Assembly (NCBI GenBank): GCA_965221035.1
Contig: OZ244860.1
Span: 3,224,001 to 3,288,000, forward strand
Reading direction: 5' to 3'
Length of the DNA: 64,000 nucleotides
Source of the DNA: UBA6522 sp965221035
GTDB lineage: Bacteria; Pseudomonadota; Gammaproteobacteria; Steroidobacterales; Rariloculaceae
Position numbers and translations under genes: made by a program. The notes below the pieces were generated by a model, which searched no databases, was not told where the DNA came from, and saw nothing but the letters and a program-made list of their open reading frames with translations. Numbering within the stretch: position 1 is the stretch's first letter; every line of letters starts with the position of its first letter. This document shows positions 27,398 through 36,208 of this stretch, piece after piece.

Positions 27398-29583
27398 TGG
27401 CCACGCCGGCGCCTGTCGGCGTCCCCCTGGAGAACATTGCCGTCGCGCGATCCTTGAGCGTCGCGGTGGTGGGCAATCCGAATTCAGGCAAGAGCACGCT
27501 TTTCAACCGCTTCACGGGGCTTAACCAGCGCACGGCGAACTATCCCGGCGTCACCGTCGAAAAGCGAACCGGCAAGCTCGCGACGGGATCGACCGTATTC
27601 GACCTGGTCGACCTGCCGGGCATCTATTCGCTGAGTCCCGAATCCGCGGATGAGCGCATCGTTGTCGATGTCCTGTTGGGACGGGTGACCGGCACGCCGC
27701 GTCCGGACGCCATTCTCGCGGTGGTGGATTCCACGCGGCTCTACCAGGGACTGTACCTGCTGCAGCAGATTGCGGAATTTGGGCTCCCCATGGTGGTTGC
27801 GCTCACCATGGCGGATGCCGCGGACGAGCAACAGATCGCCATCGACTGCGACACCTTGTCGGCCAAGCTGGGCGGCGTTCCCGTATGCCGGGTGGTGGCC
27901 ACGACCGGCCAGGGATTTTCAACGCTGAAATCCTGCATTGCCGAGGTCATGGTCCGGTCCGATTCCCGGACGCCGCAGTTCTGGCCTGCGCTCAGGCGAG
28001 AGGCGGCAACGCTGTGGCGGGATGTGCGCGACGCGGATGTTTCGCTGGTGGATATCGAGCGGGTCCTCATCGACGAGGATCCGGTGGGCGTCGAGGCGAT
28101 ACGGCGCGCGCTCGGCGAAGAAGCGGACCGGCGCATAGCCGCGCATCGCAAGGCGCTGTGCGGCGGCGAGCCGCCCCTGGCGGTGGAGTCCAGGGAGCGG
28201 TACCGGTGGATCGCGGAATCGCTCCCTGAGTTGCAGTCCAGGGCGCCCGCACCGCTGCGCTTCAAGCGCCGGATCGTGGATTGGATCAACCGGCCCTATC
28301 CGGCGACCGTCCTGTTCCTGTTGCTGATGGCCGTGGTCTTCCAGGCCGTGTTCGCATGGGCGACTCCGCTCATGGATCTGATCGACGCGGCGGCCGGCGG
28401 GCTCGGGGGCTGGGTGCGGGATACGCTGCCCGCCGGCGCCCTGGCCAGTTTTCTCGCCGACGGCGTGATCGCCGGCGTGGGAAGCGTGGTGATCTTTCTG
28501 CCGCAGATCCTCATCCTCTTCCTGTTCATCATCCTGATGGAAGATACGGGGTATCTGGCCCGAACCGCGTTTCTCATGGACCGGGCCATGCGCGCGGCGG
28601 GGCTCTCCGGGCAGTCCGTCGTTCCACTGATTTCGGGCTTTGCCTGCGCCGTGCCTTCCATCATGGCGACACGGGTGATCCCGAACCGGCGCGACCGAAT
28701 CGCCACCATCATGGCCACGCCCTTCATGACGTGCTCGGCGCGGTTGCCGATCTACGCCCTGCTGATCGCGGCCTTCGTACCCAACCTGGCCATCGGTATC
28801 GCCAACCTGCAGGGGATCGTGCTGTTCGGCTTGTACCTGCTGGGAATTGTCGGAGGAATCGGCACCGCGCTGCTGTTGAGGAAGACCGCGCTGCGCGGTC
28901 CGAAGCCGTCGTTCGTGCTGGCCTTGCCGGAGTTCCGGACACCGAACATCCGAACCGTGCTCATGAAGCTGCTGGATCGCGCAATGCTCTTCCTGCGCCG
29001 CGCCGGAACGGTCATCTTTGCGGTGGCGGTGGTGGTCTGGGCGCTGGCGTACTTTCCGCAAGCCGAAGACATCGAGAGCCAACGTCTCCAGGCCCAGGCC
29101 GAAGTTCAGACCACGCTCGAAGGCGAGGCGCTGGCCGCGGAGATATCCAGAATCGACAATGAGGCGGCGGCGGCGCAGTTGGCCCAGAGCTGGCTCGGAC
29201 GCATGGGGCAGTGGGTCGAACCGGTGTTCCGGCCCCTGGGTTGGGATTGGCGCGTGTCCGCTGCGGTGATCGCGGGCTTCCCGGCGCGGGAGGTGGTGGT
29301 GGCGGTTCTGGGCACCATCTACGCCGTGGGCTCCGAGGCCGACGAGTCGAGCCTTGTCGAGCGCCTGACGACGGCGACTTGGCCCGATGGGCGCACCGTG
29401 TTCAACCTGCCCATGGTCCTCGGACTGCTGCTGTTCTACGCCTTATGCCTGCAGTGCGCGGCGACACTGGCGGTCATCAAGCGGGAAACGAATACCTGGC
29501 GCTGGCCGTTGTTCGCCTGGGGGTACATGACGGCGTTGGGGTATGTCGGAGCCCTGCTGATCTTTCAGGTCGGCAGCGCCTGA
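27397..29583 (+). CDS. feoB: FeoB, GTP-dependent ferrous iron permease
   Basis: A 728-residue inner-membrane protein that imports Fe(II). The start is the ATG at 27397 overlapping feoA; a longer in-frame start would only read through feoA. The N-terminal G domain shows G1 GNPNSGKST (about 26-34) and G3 DLPGIYSLS, followed by the GDI-like helical part and then the Gate-type membrane domain. Conserved membrane cysteine segments are SGFACAVPSIMATRVI and ATPFMTCSARLPIYALL. A charged loop interrupts the last helices, as is usual. No feoC follows. Iron supply fits the many Fe-S and siroheme enzymes nearby. Confidence 0.95.
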   Translation: MATPAPVGVPLENIAVARSLSVAVVGNPNSGKSTLFNRFTGLNQRTANYPGVTVEKRTGKLATGSTVFDLVDLPGIYSLSPESADERIVVDVLLGRVTGTPRPDAILAVVDSTRLYQGLYLLQQIAEFGLPMVVALTMADAADEQQIAIDCDTLSAKLGGVPVCRVVATTGQGFSTLKSCIAEVMVRSDSRTPQFWPALRREAATLWRDVRDADVSLVDIERVLIDEDPVGVEAIRRALGEEADRRIAAHRKALCGGEPPLAVESRERYRWIAESLPELQSRAPAPLRFKRRIVDWINRPYPATVLFLLLMAVVFQAVFAWATPLMDLIDAAAGGLGGWVRDTLPAGALASFLADGVIAGVGSVVIFLPQILILFLFIILMEDTGYLARTAFLMDRAMRAAGLSGQSVVPLISGFACAVPSIMATRVIPNRRDRIATIMATPFMTCSARLPIYALLIAAFVPNLAIGIANLQGIVLFGLYLLGIVGGIGTALLLRKTALRGPKPSFVLALPEFRTPNIRTVLMKLLDRAMLFLRRAGTVIFAVAVVVWALAYFPQAEDIESQRLQAQAEVQTTLEGEALAAEISRIDNEAAAAQLAQSWLGRMGQWVEPVFRPLGWDWRVSAAVIAGFPAREVVVAVLGTIYAVGSEADESSLVERLTTATWPDGRTVFNLPMVLGLLLFYALCLQCAATLAVIKRETNTWRWPLFAWGYMTALGYVGALLIFQVGSA

Positions 29584-29661
29584 TTTGCAGGGTGGGAACT
29601 GCAGGCTGGCTTGTATGTGCGGGACGGGTCCTCGCCAAGCGTTATCGCTGAGTCGTGGGGT

Positions 29662-30036
29662 CTATAGTCTCTCGTCCAGTGCTGGTTCAAGCCCGAAGAG
29701 GTAGCCTTCAACGCGGCTGAGCCGGCGGTCGATGTCGTCCAGACGGCGTTCGATCGACTCGATGCGGGCGTCGATCGAATTGAAACGATCATCGACGGAG
29801 TCAAAGCGGGCATCGACGGAGTCGAAGCGGTCATTCACATAGTCGAAGCGGGCATCGACGGAATCGAAACGGACATCGACTGAATCGAAACGGGCGTCCA
29901 CGTAGTCGAAGCGGGCGTCCACGGAATCGAAACGGGCGTCAATGCGGCTGAATCCGGTCTGCAACATTGCGCCGATCGCCCCCACGGCCAGGACAACCGT
30001 GCCGAACGCAATGATTGTTTGGCTATCCCACTTCAT
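29662..30036 (-). CDS. Membrane-anchored heptad-repeat coiled-coil protein
   Basis: A 124-residue protein with one N-terminal helix (about residues 8-26, AFGTVVLAVGAIGAML) and then eleven consecutive seven-residue units from residue 31 to 107. The consensus is SVDARFD, with Val/Ile/Phe at core positions and Asp/Arg salt-bridge partners, predicting a long parallel coiled coil. It belongs to a loose class of small bacterial proteins with such repeats; no function is known to me. It could be a spacer, tether or oligomerisation module. The encoding DNA is nearly a 21-base tandem array, so the copy number may vary between strains. It faces feoB tail to tail. Confidence 0.75.
   Translation of the reverse strand: MKWDSQTIIAFGTVVLAVGAIGAMLQTGFSRIDARFDSVDARFDYVDARFDSVDVRFDSVDARFDYVNDRFDSVDARFDSVDDRFNSIDARIESIERRLDDIDRRLSRVEGYLFGLEPALDERL
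29716..29946. repeat. Eleven 21-base tandem units in the coiled-coil gene
   Basis: The units encode the heptads of the minus-strand coiled-coil protein. The outer copies (towards 29946) are closest to each other and the inner ones drift, which suggests recent expansion from the 5' side of the gene. Confidence 0.8.
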
Positions 30037-30229
30037 TCGTCATGCCTTGAAGGCCAACCAGGACCGTCCCGGCGACTTCACCCACATTATAGGGTTTCTT
30101 CGATATGCTCCCGCATTCCAGAAACTGTGTTTTTTTGGCAGAAATGGCCTCTCAATCAGGCCATGGCTTAATCGGCGGCTGTAGTGCTGACCCGAACCGG
30201 CAGCCTGCCGGCATCCATGGCGTAAACGG

Positions 30230-31222
30230 TCAAACCGCAAGATCCTGTGTCAACTCCTCCGAGACTTCCCACAGCCGTGCCGCCATTTCTTCATCCCGCA
30301 TGTTGGCGGACGGAGTTTCCGGGTTGCAATTGGCGAAGTAGCAACCGCTGACGTGCTGCAGGTCCGGGTTGGTGGCCACGTAACAGGTGGTTGCGGCACC
30401 TTGGGCCGGCGACTTCATGAACAGGTAACCCGCCACGCGGAAGGCGGCTTCCTGCCAGGCCGGCAGGTTGCGGGCTATGTTCGTGCTGACCAGACCGGGG
30501 TGGACGGTGTTGGATGTGGCGGTCGTGCCCTCGAGGCGGCGGGCCAGTTCCAGGGAGTGCAGCCCGTTGGCGAGCTTTGAATGCCCGTATGCCCGTTGCG
30601 ATCCAAACCAGGATTCGCCCGAGAGGTTGTCGAATTGAATGCCGTCGTCCGGCGCGCTTTCGTGGGCGCGGCTGCCGACCATGACGATCCTGCCCTGGGG
30701 TGCGGCGACCACCAGGTCCAGCAGGTGATTGACCAGCACGAAGTGTCCCAGGTGATTGGTGACGAAGTGCGCCTCGATCCCGTTCACCTGCCACAGCTCA
30801 TCAAAAATCGCGCCGGCGTTGCAGATCAGCATGTCCAGCGGGGTGTCCATGGCGCGGACCTGATCCGCGCACTGAACCGCCGTCTCGAATCGGGTCAGTT
30901 CAAGCACCAGCGGCGTTGCCTGCCCTTCCACGCTGTCGCAGGCTTCCTGTCCTCGTTCCAGCGTGCGCGCGGTACCCAGCACATGGGCGCCACGCAGTGC
31001 CAGTGTGCGCATGGTTTCGTAGCCGATACCCGAGTTGCAGCCGGTCACGAGGGCCGTCTTGCCGCTGAGGTCCAGACCGGCGGTCACGTCATCCGCGGTG
31101 GAGCGGCGCCCGAAACTGCTGCTGACGTTGTCGCAACCAAGGGCTGCGGCGGATCCCAGGACCGAGCCTGCAACGGCGAACAGGCCGTCCTGCACGAAAC
31201 GGCGTCGATCGATGGACGTCAT
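30230..31222 (-). CDS. Short-chain dehydrogenase with Tat-type signal
   Basis: A 330-residue protein from the ATG at 31222, preceded by GGAGG. Residues 5-30 form a twin-arginine signal (DRRRFVQDGLFAVAGSVLG) ending near AALGC, which could also be a weak lipobox. The rest is a classical short-chain dehydrogenase/reductase: cofactor motif TGCNSGIG, NAGAIF, a Ser about 14 residues before, and the catalytic YGHSK. It resembles retinol-dehydrogenase/WW-domain oxidoreductase-like SDRs. The substrate is unknown. Tat export of an SDR is unusual because NAD(P)H is cytoplasmic; the signal may act only as an anchor. It is divergent from pepQ. Confidence 0.85.
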   Translation of the reverse strand: MTSIDRRRFVQDGLFAVAGSVLGSAAALGCDNVSSSFGRRSTADDVTAGLDLSGKTALVTGCNSGIGYETMRTLALRGAHVLGTARTLERGQEACDSVEGQATPLVLELTRFETAVQCADQVRAMDTPLDMLICNAGAIFDELWQVNGIEAHFVTNHLGHFVLVNHLLDLVVAAPQGRIVMVGSRAHESAPDDGIQFDNLSGESWFGSQRAYGHSKLANGLHSLELARRLEGTTATSNTVHPGLVSTNIARNLPAWQEAAFRVAGYLFMKSPAQGAATTCYVATNPDLQHVSGCYFANCNPETPSANMRDEEMAARLWEVSEELTQDLAV

Positions 31223-31426
31223 GGGTGCCTCCGCGCGCGTCCGGAAACCGTGTGCAAGTGTCGCGTGATGGAGCGGTGCGATCAAGAGGGGTGGTTGTGC
31301 CGAGGGTTGGCGACGCGGCGATCCTCGCCGACAAGCTGCGTTGCCGTGCCTGGGCGAAGTCCGGTAACCTCAAGGCCGGTTCTGGGCGCCGAAATTCACC
31401 GGTACCGTCATCGATGGAGGCAATTC

Positions 31427-32776
31427 ATGCCCGAAGATCTCTCAACGGATTCCTGGGCATCTCTCTATTCCGCCCACTTCGACGCATGGGAGCGACGGGT
31501 CTCCGATGCCTGCGCCGCGTGCGGATACGATGGCGTTGTCATTTTTTCCGGCACCTTGAAGTACCGATTCCGGGACGATATCGAGTATCCCTTTTTCGCC
31601 GAGCCCTACTTCAAGGTCTGGGTGCCCTGCGCGTACCCGGACTCCGCTATCCGGATCGTTCCTGGCGAGCGGCCTCTGCTGGTCCATTCTCACCACGAGG
31701 ACTTCTGGCATATGCCGGCGCCCGAACCGGAAGGCTTCTGGACCGATCGCTTCGAAATCCGCGCGGTCGCAACGCTGGAGGCGCTGGTCGAGGAATTGGG
31801 CGCGGTATCGCATCGGGCCGCCATCGGCGAAGATGCGGGCAAGGCGGCAGGTTTCGCGAGCGTGAACGATCCGGTGTTGCTGTCGCACCTGGACTACTGG
31901 CGCGCCATCAAGACGCCCTACGAGGTGGCGTGCATGGAGGAGGCCAGCCGCGTCGGGGCCCTGGGCCACGCGGCCGCGCAGCGCGCCCTTGCTGGCAAGC
32001 TGTCGGAATTCGAACTCAACGAAATCTACTGCCGCGCGTCCGGTCAGCGCGAGTCGGCGCTGCCCTACCGGAATATCGTCGCCCTGAACGAGCACGCCGC
32101 AATTCTTCACTACCAGAATCTCGACCGACAGCCGCCCTCGAAATTTTTCTCGTTCCTGCTGGATGCCGGGGCCGACCATAACGGCTACGCCTCGGATATT
32201 ACGCGAACCTGCACTTCGTCCGGTGATCCCTTCGGCGAACTGGTCGCATCCCTCGATGCCATGCAGCGGCGGTTATGCGAAGAAGCGTGCCCGGGCCTGA
32301 GCTTCGTCACACTCAACGACCGGGCGCACCGTTTGCTGGCCAGGGTCCTTGCGGAGCACGGGATCATCCTCTGCCGGGCCGAAGACGCGTATGAACAGGG
32401 CGTTACGCGCACCTTTCTGCCCCACGGGCTGGGACATCTGCTCGGTCTGCAGGTGCATGATGCCGGCGGCCGCCTGGAGGCACCCGGCGGGATGGAGCGC
32501 GATGCCCCTGCCGAGCACCCGTTCCTGCGCCTGACCAGGACCCTGGAGCCGGGATTCGTGGTGACCATCGAACCGGGCCTGTATTTCATTCCGGCGCTGC
32601 TGGAGCGGTTGAGGCGGGACACCACCGGGAAACTGGTGAATTGGGCATGCGTGGAACAGTGGTTGCCTTACGGGGGTGTCCGGATCGAGGACAATGTGCT
32701 CGTCACCGGAAGCGGTAGCCGCAACCTGACACGGCCTGCACTTCGGAGCGCCGGAATCGACGAAATCGCGCACTGA
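31427..32776 (+). CDS. pepQ: Xaa-Pro dipeptidase
   Basis: A 449-residue M24B metallopeptidase; the ATG at 31427 has GGAGG six bases upstream, and the frame before it is only antisense to the SDR gene. The two-metal site is complete: both Asp residues in LLDAGADHNGYASDITRT, His in HGLGHLLGLQVHD, Glu in TIEPGLYF and the last Glu in GVRIEDNV. Length and the N-terminal domain match bacterial PepQ/prolidase, which cleaves dipeptides ending in proline in the cytoplasm. It would finish peptides released by the prolyl oligopeptidase (inference). Confidence 0.92.
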   Translation: MPEDLSTDSWASLYSAHFDAWERRVSDACAACGYDGVVIFSGTLKYRFRDDIEYPFFAEPYFKVWVPCAYPDSAIRIVPGERPLLVHSHHEDFWHMPAPEPEGFWTDRFEIRAVATLEALVEELGAVSHRAAIGEDAGKAAGFASVNDPVLLSHLDYWRAIKTPYEVACMEEASRVGALGHAAAQRALAGKLSEFELNEIYCRASGQRESALPYRNIVALNEHAAILHYQNLDRQPPSKFFSFLLDAGADHNGYASDITRTCTSSGDPFGELVASLDAMQRRLCEEACPGLSFVTLNDRAHRLLARVLAEHGIILCRAEDAYEQGVTRTFLPHGLGHLLGLQVHDAGGRLEAPGGMERDAPAEHPFLRLTRTLEPGFVVTIEPGLYFIPALLERLRRDTTGKLVNWACVEQWLPYGGVRIEDNVLVTGSGSRNLTRPALRSAGIDEIAH

Positions 32777-32942
32777 ATTCTCACGTGCGCCGGAATTTGA
32801 AATCGCCACCCGGATTCCTTCCAGATTCCTCGGATGTCGGTAGGCCGTGTCCCGCAGGGGCCCCTTGCCGGGACATCGGCGCCGCAGTCCATGTATGCTT
32901 GCGGTCGCGTCACGCTTGGGCACATTTCCCTGAAGGGCTTTG

Positions 32943-33203
32943 ATGAGAAACGGCAACTCGGCAGAGCGCTATTGGCGCGCCAACCTGCGGCTGGTGGCCG
33001 GCTGCCTGGTGGTGTGGTTCATCGCCTCGCTGGGTTTCGGGGTGATTCTGGTGGAGCCGCTGAACCGCATCCGGTTCTTCGGCTTCGAACTCGGTTTCTG
33101 GTTTGCGCAGCAGGGATCGATCCTGGTCTTCATCGCCCTGATCTTCTACTACGCCTGGCGGATGAACCGCCTCGACCGCGAACACGGCGTGGACGAGGAG
33201 TAG
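32943..33203 (+). CDS. Small subunit of sodium:solute symporter (DUF4212)
   Basis: An 86-residue protein with two membrane helices (about 18-38 and 52-72) and the DUF4212 pattern RYWRANLRLVAGCLVVWF and FGFELGFWFAQQGSI. This family is found just before VC_2705-type sodium:solute symporters and is thought to be their small partner. The start is ATG at 32943, right after an in-frame TTG. It ends seven bases before the symporter gene. Confidence 0.9.
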   Translation: MRNGNSAERYWRANLRLVAGCLVVWFIASLGFGVILVEPLNRIRFFGFELGFWFAQQGSILVFIALIFYYAWRMNRLDREHGVDEE

Positions 33204-33210
33204 ACACCAC

Positions 33211-34965
33211 GTGGACCTGACAACGCTGACGTACCTGGTGGTCGGCGGAAGCTTCGCGCTCTACATCGGCATCGCGATCTGGTCCCGGGCCGCCGACACC
33301 AGCGATTTCTACGTCGCCGGCAAGCACGTCCACCCGGTTGCCAACGGAATGGCCACGGCCGCGGACTGGATGTCCGCCGCGTCGTTCATCTCCATGGCCG
33401 GTTTGATCGCCTTTCTTGGCTACGACGGCTCGGTATACCTGATGGGCTGGACGGGGGGCTACGTGCTGCTGGCGTTGCTGCTGGCGCCGTACCTGCGGAA
33501 ATTCGGCAAGTTCACGGTCCCCGAGTTCATCGGCGAGCGGTACGATTCCCGGGCGGCGCGCATCGTCGCGGTGATCTGCCTGATCGTGATTTCCTTCACG
33601 TATGTCGCCGGGCAGATGCGCGGCGTGGGTATCGTGTTTTCGAGGTTTCTGGAAGTGCCCATCGGCGTCGGGCTGGTTGTCGGCATGGGCGTGGTCTTCA
33701 CCTACGCGGTTCTCGGCGGCATGCGGGGCATCACCTATACGCAGATTGCCCAGTACTGCGTGCTGATCTTCGCCTACACCGTTCCGGCGATATTCATCGC
33801 GCTGCAGATAACCGGCATGCCGATCCCGCAGATTGCCTTCGGCAGCGCGGTGCAGGGCGATTCGGTGCCGTTGCTCACCAAGCTCGACCAGGTGGTGACC
33901 GCGTTGGGCTTTCCCGCCTACACGTCGGGCACCAAGGGCGGCTTCGACGTCTTCTGCATCACGATGGCGCTGATGATCGGCACCGCCGGGCTGCCCCACG
34001 TCATCGTGCGGTTCTTCACCGTGCCCAAGGTCCGCGATGCCCGCTACTCGGCCGGCTGGGCGTTGCTGTTCATCGGCATCCTCTACCTGACCGCGCCCGC
34101 GGTCGGTTCCATGGCGCGGCTCAACCTCATGGAAACGATCCAGACCGGTCCGGTCGGCGCGGTGGACGGCAACCTGAGCTACGAGGAGCGTCCCCAGTGG
34201 TTCCGAACCTGGGAGGGGACCGGACTGCTGGAATTCGAGGATCTGAATGGCGACGGACGCATCCAGTACTACAACGACCAGAATCCGGAGTTCGCCCCCC
34301 AGGCGGAGGCATTCGGCTGGAACGGCAACGAACTGCGGGTCGATCGGGACATCATCGTTCTGGCAAACCCGGAGATCGCCTCGCTGCCGGACTGGGTGAT
34401 CGCCCTGGTGGCGGCGGGGGGGATCGCCGCGGCGCTCTCCACGGCGGCCGGCTTGTTGCTGGTGATATCGGCGGCGGTGTCCCACGATCTGCTCAAGGGC
34501 GTGTTCATGCCGAAGATCTCCGAACGGCGGGAATTGTTGGCGGGAAGGATTTCGGCGGCGGTCGCCATCGTCATCGCCGGCCTGCTGGGCTACTTCCCGC
34601 CGGCGTTCGTCGCGCAGGTGGTGGCGTTCGCGTTCGGGCTTGCCGCAGCTTCGCTGTTTCCGCCGATCCTGCTAGGGATCTTCTCCAAGCGGATGAACAA
34701 GCAGGGGGCGATCGCAGGGATGCTGACCGGGCTGCTGTTCACCTACGCCTACATCGAGGTCTTCAAGGGCCTGTTCCTGCGCTGGGCGGGGGCGCCGTTC
34801 GCGGCGGACGTGCCGGAGAACTGGTTGTTCGGGGTATCGCCCGAGGGCATCGGAACGCTGGGTGTGGTGTTGAATTTCACGGTCGCGATTGCCGTGAGCC
34901 GGATGACGCCCGCGCCGCCGGAGCGGGTCCGGGCGTTGGTGGAGTTTATTCGGGCGCCGCGGTAG
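33211..34965 (+). CDS. Sodium:solute symporter, VC_2705-type (acetate/organic acid permease-like)
   Basis: A 584-residue SSS-family transporter beginning at GTG 33211, with about 13 membrane helices. Family stretches include SDFYVAGKHVHPVANGMATAADWMSAASFI near the N-terminus, GGMRGITYTQIAQYCVL, GLPHVIVRFFTVP, and SAAVSHDLLKG. A soluble loop of about 100 residues around 310-390 contains an EF-hand-like DLNGDGRIQYY stretch, which may bind calcium. It is closest to ActP-like carriers that use sodium to import small organic acids; the substrate is not proven. It works with the DUF4212 subunit upstream. Confidence 0.9.
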   Translation: MDLTTLTYLVVGGSFALYIGIAIWSRAADTSDFYVAGKHVHPVANGMATAADWMSAASFISMAGLIAFLGYDGSVYLMGWTGGYVLLALLLAPYLRKFGKFTVPEFIGERYDSRAARIVAVICLIVISFTYVAGQMRGVGIVFSRFLEVPIGVGLVVGMGVVFTYAVLGGMRGITYTQIAQYCVLIFAYTVPAIFIALQITGMPIPQIAFGSAVQGDSVPLLTKLDQVVTALGFPAYTSGTKGGFDVFCITMALMIGTAGLPHVIVRFFTVPKVRDARYSAGWALLFIGILYLTAPAVGSMARLNLMETIQTGPVGAVDGNLSYEERPQWFRTWEGTGLLEFEDLNGDGRIQYYNDQNPEFAPQAEAFGWNGNELRVDRDIIVLANPEIASLPDWVIALVAAGGIAAALSTAAGLLLVISAAVSHDLLKGVFMPKISERRELLAGRISAAVAIVIAGLLGYFPPAFVAQVVAFAFGLAAASLFPPILLGIFSKRMNKQGAIAGMLTGLLFTYAYIEVFKGLFLRWAGAPFAADVPENWLFGVSPEGIGTLGVVLNFTVAIAVSRMTPAPPERVRALVEFIRAPR

Positions 34966-35168
34966 GTCGTTGGGTTGTGCGTCACGATCAGCCTCTGATC
35001 GATCCTGACGCAGGACTACAGGCTCCTGTCTTGTTTGACTACTCTCTCAGTCCCGGAGAGTTACGAAACACGCGAAATTAGGCGAGACATGGAGAATTCG
35101 GTGTGGTTCACGGAGCTCACGCGGGCAGACAATGCGAGCTCCGGCAGACAATATAAGGTAGTACTCAT

Positions 35169-35819
35169 ATGACATGGTTGTCCGGCGAACTGGTTGGCCT
35201 GCTGACATTCCTTCTACCGGGTTTTGTTGCGGTGGCAATTTTCCATTCTCTAACGTCGCACCCAAAGCCCAGCGCTTTTGACCGAGTCATCCAAGCACTC
35301 ATCTTCACCGTCATTGTTCAATCCGTTATCCCGTGGTTGTTGCTATTGTTCAACGGTGACAGTGGGGGTTATGCGAATTGGGGTGAAGACTTGAAGCTCG
35401 GCGTATCCGTGTCTGGGGCGGTCATCCTTGGGCTGATTGCCACATACGTGTTTAACAACGACTCACTGCACAAGGTACTCCGATGGCTAAGAGTTACCAA
35501 GGAAACTTCCTACTCGTCCGAATGGTACAGAGCGTTTTCCAAGTTTGATGGTAGTTACGTGATTCTCAACTTAGCCAGCAAGCGACGTCTTTATGGCTGG
35601 CCAGAAGAATGGCCCAGCGCACCCGATAGCGGGCACTTTAGTATTGCGGAACCGGAATGGCTGGCCGAAGACGAAAATGGGCACAAGGAGAAGAAGGAAA
35701 ATGGGCACAAGGAGAAGAAGATGACGGATCAGCACGTTTCAGCTATCCTCATTCCAGTCACCGAAGTTGAAATGGTGGAATTCGTGCGAAACGAAGACCC
35801 AGAAGGTACACAGGACTAA
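35169..35819 (+). CDS. DUF6338-like membrane protein
   Basis: A 216-residue protein with an N-terminal helix (LLTFLLPGFVAVAIFHSL), the conserved HPKPSAFDRVIQALIFTV stretch, two more helices, and a soluble C-terminal half. These features fit DUF6338, whose function is unknown to me. Base composition is lower in GC than in the genes before it. Residues about 169-184 are an exact duplication of ENGHKEKK. A 37-residue proline-rich protein starts three bases after its stop, and a type I restriction operon follows, so it may mark the edge of a defence or accessory block. Start: ATG with AAGG upstream. Confidence 0.7.
   Translation: MTWLSGELVGLLTFLLPGFVAVAIFHSLTSHPKPSAFDRVIQALIFTVIVQSVIPWLLLLFNGDSGGYANWGEDLKLGVSVSGAVILGLIATYVFNNDSLHKVLRWLRVTKETSYSSEWYRAFSKFDGSYVILNLASKRRLYGWPEEWPSAPDSGHFSIAEPEWLAEDENGHKEKKENGHKEKKMTDQHVSAILIPVTEVEMVEFVRNEDPEGTQD
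35673..35720 (+). repeat. Perfect 24-base tandem duplication in the DUF6338-like gene
   Basis: Bases 35673-35696 are repeated exactly at 35697-35720, in frame, giving ENGHKEKK twice. The lack of any difference implies a recent duplication. Confidence 0.95.
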
Positions 35820-35822
35820 ACC

Positions 35823-35936
35823 ATGGCGAAAGAGCCCACACCGCCTCCGTCGCAACCAATTGAGAAGGGCGTGACACGTGCGCAACCGCGCAACAAGAAA
35901 CCGCCTCCGCCGCCCGCGCCGCCTCCAAAGAGGTAA
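35823..35936 (+). CDS. Proline-rich microprotein (37 aa)
   Basis: A 37-residue ORF from ATG 35823 to TAA 35934-35936, with AGGA upstream and only three bases after the DUF6338-like gene. It contains 14 prolines, including runs of PPP and PPPPP near the C-terminus, plus Lys/Arg, so it is basic and likely unfolded or poly-proline helical. Proline-rich tails of this type bind SH3-like or EVH1-like pockets in other systems; no partner is known here. Its tight spacing behind a membrane protein supports it as real. Confidence 0.55.
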   Translation: MAKEPTPPPSQPIEKGVTRAQPRNKKPPPPPAPPPKR

Positions 35937-36208
35937 CGCGTAGAAGCGCAGGGGGCCAGAGTCCCAATCAATTTCTTTGGTATTTTCCCAGAGGTGTGAT
36001 TTGATCTTGGTTTGTCGGGCAGGTTGAGGGCGGATACAAGGCAAGAATAGCCGACCTGCGGTCTCCTCGCACCGTACATGTAGCCATTCATGAACCAATT
36101 TATTGCCAGGCCAATCGCATCATTGCTACATTTCTAGACTGACGGCCCTGACATTCCCGCGTTGCAATAGATCTAGAGAGGTCGGATCTCGCTCATGACT
36201 CTGCGCCA

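Noticed and set aside
30581..31426. Long N-terminal extension of pepQ
   Set aside because: It is antisense to the SDR gene and lacks family similarity; the ATG at 31427 has GGAGG and gives the normal PepQ length.
36103..36132. Possible promoter before hsdR (TTGCCA with a weak -10)
   Set aside because: The -10 matches only four of six bases with an 18-base spacer, so chance is as likely.
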